DNA of 55,540 bases from Saccoglossus kowalevskii (Eukaryota; Hemichordata; Enteropneusta; Harrimaniidae). The notes below the pieces were generated by a model. The model worked only from the letters and a program-made list of their open reading frames with translations, searched no databases and had not been told where the DNA came from. A program made the position numbers and the translations under genes. The stretch lies in assembly GCF_000003605.2 (NCBI RefSeq), contig NW_003149271.1, forward strand, positions 211,901 through 267,440. The letters run 5' to 3'. Each line of letters begins with the position of its first letter. Positions within the stretch are counted from its first letter, which is position 1. Shown in pieces: positions 50,701-55,540 of the stretch.

Positions 50701-53700
50701 GTCAATATGCAAATTGAATGCAATAGTGTAGAAATACCAACGAACATACCCCTCGTCTTGATTGCCTCGGCGAATAGTTTTGTTGTGAGTATCATCCCCA
50801 TAGCTGCCACTGGATTAAACGTCGATACTGAGTATTAATATGGAGTAAACAACGACAATTGGGTTCTAACGATAGGTACTAGTATACTGGTTTAAATGTC
50901 ACCTGACTATAAATTTAAATAGATTATTACAAAATAATCCGAACAAAAATAACCCGAATACTGGTTCTATATCGGAATGTGTGACGTGTGCACAAACTGT
51001 AACACTTATCTCGGAAATTACAATTTATATGTAAATTATATGTAAATGATGTGATTAATATGCGTATGATATAAAAGTGTGATTCAAATTTGACAAATAA
51101 TATTATTACTTTGAGATTACTTTGTTTCCATCTCACATACACGAATCTATGCGAAATTGTGTACGCGTCATCTCATTTGCAAACGTCAAATTTGCCGAAT
51201 TTGTAGAACATTTTTTCGTCATAATAAACACTTTAAACACACAGAATGCGTTTGAAGCAGGTTATCCCATATATAAACTAGTGAAATAATGTTCTATATC
51301 TCTGTATTTTGTCACATAAAATCCCTGTAGTCCGATTAGTCCATGCAAGCAAAATAGACTTTTGATATGGCTGACTATGAAAAAATACACCAATATCTCA
51401 ATATGTTGGTGGTTTTACACAATATTTCTTGAATTATTTTGTTTAGGAATTATACTATTTCAAATAATTCTGGTAGTTTTAGATAACAGTTAAAACGCAT
51501 GTGTAGTGTACAGTCTGTCACTTATATTTGAGACGTTCTTTTAAATTCTTCCAGCCTTAATTTCTCTGCGCATACAAATTACGATCACTTAGTTTTTAGT
51601 TTCGAAATAGATATACAAGGTAAACGGGATGTTAAACTGGAGGGGTGGTCACCTGCGCATGCGCGGGAATTGAGTCCCAAGCGACGAAAACAACGCACGC
51701 TAAAAAAAACAAAGGCTCATGGGTAGACGCTTGTTTGTAAACAGCGACATGCTAATGTTGTCTGCCACATGCGCAGGTGAAGACTCTCCCGCTTTAAATT
51801 CGAGATTCTGCATAATTAAGTGAATGAGTTTCGTAATTTCCATTCGTATAAACGACAATTATTTCACTCGTTTGATAAATCTGAAAATGTAGGATTATTC
51901 CCGAGATAACGTCCATGCATCTGACATTATTAGTGATTGTTTAGAATAAGCGTTACTATCACATCTCATTGTTGTTATGGATGATATGATTGGTTGAAAC
52001 TCAGTCACATGACACTGAATAAAAATGAATATCACATGGCATATTGCCGCCAAGTGGATATTACATGGGTATATCGCACGGATGACGTCACTGAAACCAC
52101 TGAGCATAAAATATTGTCCTTCGCTGTTTAACTGTTTTACGTGTGGTCCACCATTGACATTTGAATGCATGTTACATCACGTTACTGAAATATCCCTATG
52201 ATATACTTAGTAATGGATTAATTGAATTATTAATTGAAAGTGCGACATGTGAAGTTTGTGACATATTCTATGACCTCGCCTTGGCAACCAACGCGTGGTA
52301 AATGTTCGCCTCGATTTTTCAAACATTATAAGACATGTATATATATGTTGTCGCTATTGCTAGAACATTTTGCATTTAGATTTCCCGTGATATTAACTAA
52401 TGTATGCGAATGGCGCCGGTCACTGCACGTGATAACTGTTAATCGTTAAACGAGCCTCGGCTGATCCGAGTAAGTATCATGGAGTAAGTCCAGTGATATC
52501 TAAGTCTTTAATGGAAGCTGTAACGAGTACTCTACCATTGATTTATTGACTGAAACATGTGCTGAGAATCTGAATCCCAAATAATTTACTTTTAAATTAT
52601 TTATGAATAAATGTTGTCAATGTATTTGAGAACGCAGACACTCGGATGGATGGTTATACAAACATGACTCGGAACAACGTAGACTCATATGCTGAACTCT
52701 TATGAGCTGAAATGGACATTGCAGTATGTAATACTGTGTTTCCATTTGGTGGAACTAGGCATTCGGAAGTCACGCCATCTGCTTCCATCGTCGATCGTCG
52801 CCGTTCAAAATGTATTGAGCGACAAACAAACTAAAAGCGAATCACTTAGATGTTGTTGTTTTATATGAAATTAATATTTTTTGTTCCCTCGTAGCATGAC
52901 CGCACGTGGTATGTTTTTCAGAGTACATCATACAATTAACTGTCTCGTTCGCAGCAAGTCGTGCGAGAATCACTAAAATCGTCTTTCAAATATAAATATA
53001 CTACACTACTGTATGGCAGGGATTTTTTAATGCATTCGCTTCGCTTATTTGCCTTTACACACGAAACGGTGACCGTGTGCATCACCAATTTTCGAACAAG
53101 CCTGCGAGTTGCTGACAGAATATTACGCGCGTCAAACCCTTCGGCAAATAGTTTTCATTGTGGTTTTTCAGCTGCCATCAGAACAAAGCATCGTGACCCT
53201 TAACTCTTGTCAGATCCCGCGAGATCTCTTCGAGATAATAATAAACCAGCTGAGCAATCTTTCTATGATATACACCCCGGGTAATTAACATAATATCTAT
53301 AAACTGTTAATAATTTAATTGTGTGTATTCGTGTGTGTAATATGAAATGAAACATATACGTCGTGAAATGCAATTTCATCGTATACACCTCGAAATATTT
53401 ACAAAGTACAGCACTCAACTGACATGCAAATAATAACCCGGGTTTATTTTTAGGTCTTTTATTAATTGCTGTCACCGTGCTCAGTTCTGTTTATAGACAC
53501 GGTATAGTGAATAAAGATAGCAAATATTCTAGTCTATACAGATACATCAATTCCTAATCTACCAAGTTAATTCGATTGACCTGATAATTACAGCCTTATT
53601 CCGCACGAATCACAAAATATGCGGAAACACCCTCAGCTCGGGATTGCAAATAAGCGGGCAGGGGATAATTCGTTACTATAATAACCAATTATCACTCGTC

Positions 53701-55299
53701 TCTGAAACCGACGTCCAGATTGCGACGAACGCCGTCGACATGGTGCTTTTTATTGGTGGTTTCATAATCCTCGGCAATAAAAAAAAAAGTACTCCACATC
53801 CTATTGCATGACACATGATTGATCTGATCAAGAATGCTTAGTCAAGGCAGAAGCCACTGTGGTCCATGGTTAGGCTAGGATGTCGCCGAGTTTGCATACG
53901 GATTACCGTATATGAATTCACGAAAATATATAGTCTACTCTAAGCACGAAACACACTCGCCTATCGACCCAGACGCACAGTCCGGGTTAACACATTTGTT
54001 TAGCAATGAATACATTATTATACAAAACTAAACTAATGATAATATCGTATTCCAGTTATCAAAATTAAGTGTATAAATGAACCACAACAATGACGTCAGA
54101 TTGTTAGCACAGAATATTACCTCACGTGCTACTGGGTAACATAAATATGTCAATGAACACAACTAAACAGCTGAAAATTGATTTTGTTGTCGCTAGTTAA
54201 ATATGCGCCATGTTTCTGCGGTTTAAAACAGATGGCATAGTTTCTACCACATTGTGGGGACAATATACGGGTATAGTATACGCATTTTACAAAGTAGTCA
54301 CCATGAATACAACACATTGTACACTAATAGCTACATTAATATATCATATTCATCAACACATATCCATACAGGTATCTGATTAAGAAGGAATTGACTGATC
54401 ACTTATTTGCGAAATCTGCACATATGACAAATATATAATATGATAATCGACTGAGAAAAAAATAAATAACATATTAAAAATTTATATATTTTTACCATGG
54501 ACTAAAACGAAAATACTTTCTTCTCAGTTACAACCCATCTAAAATAATATCAAATTGAAATATGTCATGACAGAAAAGCTACCCTGTAAGGCACTTATAA
54601 AGCGATGCCTAATCCGTGCCTAATCTTACGCATCCTCGTTTCAGTGGACTCTGCTACTACCGTCAAAATGTCAAGTCGATTACTATCAGCACACTGTGTA
54701 CATTGCGGCTAACACCGGCGATTTACACTCATTCCCCGTGTGACACAAAAACTCGTTGTTGGTTCTCAAAAAAAATGTCAGAATTAAAAAAAAAAATCTA
54801 AATACTACGTTTTAGTTTTGTTACACGCCATGTTAGTTGATTATTAATATGCAGTATCAGAATCACTGGAGCGAGATGGAGTGCAATGTATTCAGGTTTA
54901 TTACGTTGGCCCACTGATAAATGCAACCGGACATAAATCCACTATTGCACACGAAGTATGCTTGATTTACGCAGATACTAGTAGTTCCATATGTTCATTG
55001 GTTACATTTTAGAAACATTTAAACAAGAACGTAGATAAAAAATATGTAAAAGCGTACGTACTTGTAAATACCGGCGATTTCTCCACGTCTGTCCACTCCC
55101 ACTATTCAGGCTGCGCACTGTTCACTGCCGTCACGGTTATTCCTAGATGACGTCACTGCAATAAGTTAGTGCGCCGAACGACGAGGGTGATATTAACACC
55201 ACGGTGTTTCAATTAGCATATCGCTTTGAATAAAGCCTATTTATGCACACTGGCACCGTCCTTACCTGCTTCTTTCACAAACAATATAAATGTCTTCAT
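41139..55299 (-). CDS. Cytochrome P450, CYP2-clan-like, 7-exon gene (whole model)
   Basis: Haem-thiolate monooxygenase, expected to be anchored in the ER membrane and to oxidise a small lipophilic substrate with electrons from P450 reductase; the substrate is unknown. Coding exons, in gene order: 55299-55266, 50827-50750, 49203-49078, 45742-45467, 43680-43498, 42368-42120, 41722-41139. They sum to 1530 nt, an open frame of 509 codons plus TAA, normal for a microsomal P450. Landmarks in model numbering: proline-rich hinge YPDGP (48-52) and LPFIGN (55-60), C-helix W140-x-x-x-R144, I-helix GACATT (315-320), K-helix E371-T-L-R374, PDRF (426-429), haem loop FGAGPRRCPG (448-457) with ligand Cys455. 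All six introns are phase 1. The I-helix acidic residue is replaced by Ala318. Exons 3-7 are secure; exons 1-2 are inferred from splice sites and phase. Introns 1, 3, 4 and 5 hold MITE or foldback elements. CYP2 clan is judged from motif style, not a tree. Confidence 0.9.
42120..42368 (-). CDS. P450 coding exon 6 (helices F-G to start of helix I)
   Basis: 249 nt, acceptor TTTGTTTGTCTAG|AC and donor GGCG|GTACGG, phase 1 at both ends. It reads DYFSFIKHLPDSDK at the start and ends LIWDLFDG, the beginning of helix I. The donor is weaker than the others; an alternative GT four bases downstream would break the phase, so GGCG|GTACGG is preferred. A MITE copy (42587-42878) lies about 220 bp upstream of its acceptor, in intron 5. 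Confidence 0.95.
42587..42878. mobile_element. TTAA-flanked MITE, family 2, copy 2 (292 bp), in P450 intron 5
   Basis: Same orientation and internal sequence as 34237-34536 (for example GGGTCTCATATAAACA and GGAGTCACCGGCGGTAATTA). The left end TTAAAGAGCAGTGGTCGTCG is preserved; the right end is eroded (GACACCGTCATTTAA). Confidence 0.83.
43498..43680 (-). CDS. P450 coding exon 5 (helices D-F region)
   Basis: 183 nt, acceptor TTTCTCAG|CG and donor CAAG|GTACGTG, phase 1 on both sides. It encodes RRFDPAPDIDFAVTNVMCTA and then LFSTRYKRDDKEF, matching the CYP2 pattern 'G-x-FDP ... AVxNVIxxLxFGxRFxxxDxEF'. The split codons join as GCG (Ala) upstream and GAC (Asp) downstream without breaking the frame. 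Confidence 0.96.
44922..45424. mobile_element. Long-armed inverted-repeat (foldback) element in P450 intron 4
   Basis: The left arm (about 44922-45067) starts TAGACCAGTGGATTTAG and holds TAAATAGTACATTA and GGGCAATTTTTTTT. The right arm (about 45291-45424) is its inverse: AAAAAAAATTGCCC, TAATGTACTATTTTATTCC and CTAAATCCACTGGACTAG. The arms are about 135-145 bp with an AT-rich centre of about 220 bp. No coding capacity. Target-site duplication not clear. Confidence 0.75.
45467..45742 (-). CDS. P450 coding exon 4 (beta-1 sheet, helices B-C-D)
   Basis: 276 nt with acceptor CTTGTGAACAG|GC and donor TATAG|GTAATC, phase 1 at both ends. The reading begins KIVSVKFGDKEAVVLNS, the first beta-sheet, then FNGRPP, equivalent to the 'FSGRPP' of CYP2 proteins. 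The C-helix W140-RVSR144 (WxxxR, haem propionate contact) follows. The remaining residues fit helices C to D. A roughly 500-bp inverted-repeat element ends about 40 bp past its donor, in intron 4. Confidence 0.96.
45950..47075. repeat. GC-rich degenerate repeat block in P450 intron 3
   Basis: A motif close to GACAGTGCCCCTCCCATG recurs in diverged form (for example near 45973, 46030, 46760, 47010 and 47050), with a second loose motif CCAAGACT repeated around 46265-46375. Both strands show open frames (46680-47066, 46747-47082), which I attribute to base composition. It may be a decayed minisatellite. Confidence 0.5.
48746..48910. mobile_element. TTAA-flanked MITE, family 1, copy 2 (165 bp), in P450 intron 3
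   Basis: Left TTAAAGCGGGGGAGTCGTCA and right TGACGACCCTGCCGCTTTAA are inverted, continuing into CACCTGCGCATGCG and GCGCAGG. Internal GTCTACCCATGAGCC matches copy 3 on the opposite strand, so the two are inserted in opposite orientations. Confidence 0.88.
49078..49203 (-). CDS. P450 coding exon 3 (proline-rich hinge, helix A region)
   Basis: 126 nt with acceptor TTTTTCTGCACAG|GG and donor TACG|GTGAGT, phase 1 on both sides. It encodes YPDGP, LPFIGN, KDPHQKL and MSKKY, the classic microsomal P450 block 'PPGP-x-LPxxGN ... LxxLSKKYG'. The first proline of the canonical PPGP is replaced (YPDGP). The final split codon restores the Gly of KKYG when joined to exon 4, which confirms the splice. Confidence 0.92.
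50750..50827 (-). CDS. P450 coding exon 2 (N-terminal anchor/linker), tentative
   Basis: A 78-nt segment between an acceptor (TTAATACTCAG|TA) and a donor (AGGG|GTATGT), both phase 1. It reads STFNPVAAMGMILTTKLFAE and then AIKTR, a mildly hydrophobic amphipathic stretch followed by basic residues, as expected between a P450 anchor and the proline-rich hinge. It joins exon 3 to give GGG (Gly) and keeps the frame open. Two in-frame Met codons (ATG GGG ATG) could serve as the start if exon 1 is not used. Confidence 0.62.
51632..51797. mobile_element. TTAA-flanked MITE, family 1, copy 3 (166 bp), in P450 intron 1
   Basis: Left TTAAACTGGAGGGGTGGTCA (diverged) and right GACTCTCCCGCTTTAA. Shares GCGGGAATTGAGTCCCAAG and GACGCTTGTTTGTAAACA with copy 1 and GGCTCATGGGTAGACGC with copy 2. 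Confidence 0.86.
51798..55265. other. Remainder of presumed P450 intron 1
   Basis: No coding exon recognised on either strand. If exon 1 is wrong, this is 5' flanking DNA and would contain the promoter. Confidence 0.4.
55266..55299 (-). CDS. P450 coding exon 1 (start codon, N-terminal anchor), tentative
   Basis: ATG at 55299-55297 has A at -3, a fair start context. It opens 11 codons (MKTFILFVKEA), then the single base G before a near-perfect donor, CAG|GTAAGG. The hydrophobic FILFV stretch fits the beginning of a P450 membrane anchor. The donor leaves phase 1, which matches the acceptor phase of the exon at 50827; the joined codon is GTA (Val). The exon is short and 4.4 kb from the next, so the start could instead be one of the two ATGs inside exon 2. 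A transcript would decide. Confidence 0.45.
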
Positions 55300-55526
55300 A
55301 TTGCCACTAGGTGGCGCTACTATGTATATGTGATGTGATGTGATGTTTTTTTTATTGTTCTGTATCCTCGGGGCGGACAAAGCGCTGAAAACAAAAACCA
55401 AAAAGTCTCAGAAAATGGTACTTTGGGATGGTTGTTGGTTTGATGGTTGAGACTCCCCTGAACAGTGTAACAATATTAGCCCTACGTGTGTAACATATAT
55501 AAATTTGGTTGTTCAGGATTACTTAC

Positions 55527-55540
55527 AAACTTTCGCAGCC
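55527..55540 (-). other. Possible exon end with strong splice donor at the window edge
   Basis: On the minus strand the last bases read GGCTGCGAAAGTTT followed by GTAAGTAA, a consensus donor at 55526-55519. Only 14 exon bases are inside the window. It could be a 5' untranslated exon of the P450 gene or the end of an exon of the next minus-strand gene. Confidence 0.3.

Overview
The window is AT-rich, intron-rich animal nuclear DNA. Evidence for this is spliced coding exons with GT-AG borders, introns of 0.4 to 4.4 kb, microsatellites, several families of short TTAA-flanked non-autonomous transposons, and two metazoan gene families: a natriuretic-peptide-receptor type ectodomain and a CYP2-clan microsomal cytochrome P450. 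I cannot name the species. A marine invertebrate bilaterian (for example a lancelet, hemichordate, echinoderm or lophotrochozoan) would fit, because receptor-type guanylate cyclases with this ectodomain are often expanded there. Nothing looks bacterial, and no operon or CRISPR array is visible.

Layout. 1-17.4 kb: mostly non-coding, with one tRNA-derived SINE-like piece (about 7.6 kb), a 21-bp periodic repeat (8.1 kb), a TATT microsatellite (11.8 kb) and a few weak exon candidates. 17.5-18.2 kb (minus): a confident first coding exon of a natriuretic-peptide-receptor-like protein, with signal peptide and half of the ligand-binding domain; no later exon was recognised. 18.77-18.92 kb: a two-phase pentamer microsatellite. 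20.8-30.6 kb (plus): three exon candidates that join in phase (tentative, possibly related to large lipid transfer proteins). 32.2-33.65 kb (plus): two further in-phase exon candidates for a small hydrophobic protein. 34.2-40.2 kb: MITEs and a roughly 0.4-kb tandem duplication. 41.1-55.3 kb (minus): a cytochrome P450 gene whose seven exons I could assemble into an intact 509-codon reading frame. 55.53 kb to the end: a strong splice donor that may belong to a neighbouring or 5' untranslated exon.

The P450 gene is the best-supported object. All six introns are phase 1, the P450 landmarks are present in order, and a poly(A) signal lies 155 bp past the stop. Its I-helix lacks the usual acidic residue. 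Each of its larger introns 1, 3, 4 and 5 contains a short inverted-repeat transposon or foldback element. Several of the small elements in the window have ends carrying a palindromic TGCGCATGCGC-type sequence that resembles an NRF-1 binding site. No clear sign of an entirely new biological system was found; the most unusual items are the atypical P450, the TTAA MITE families around it and the unidentified plus-strand exon sets.
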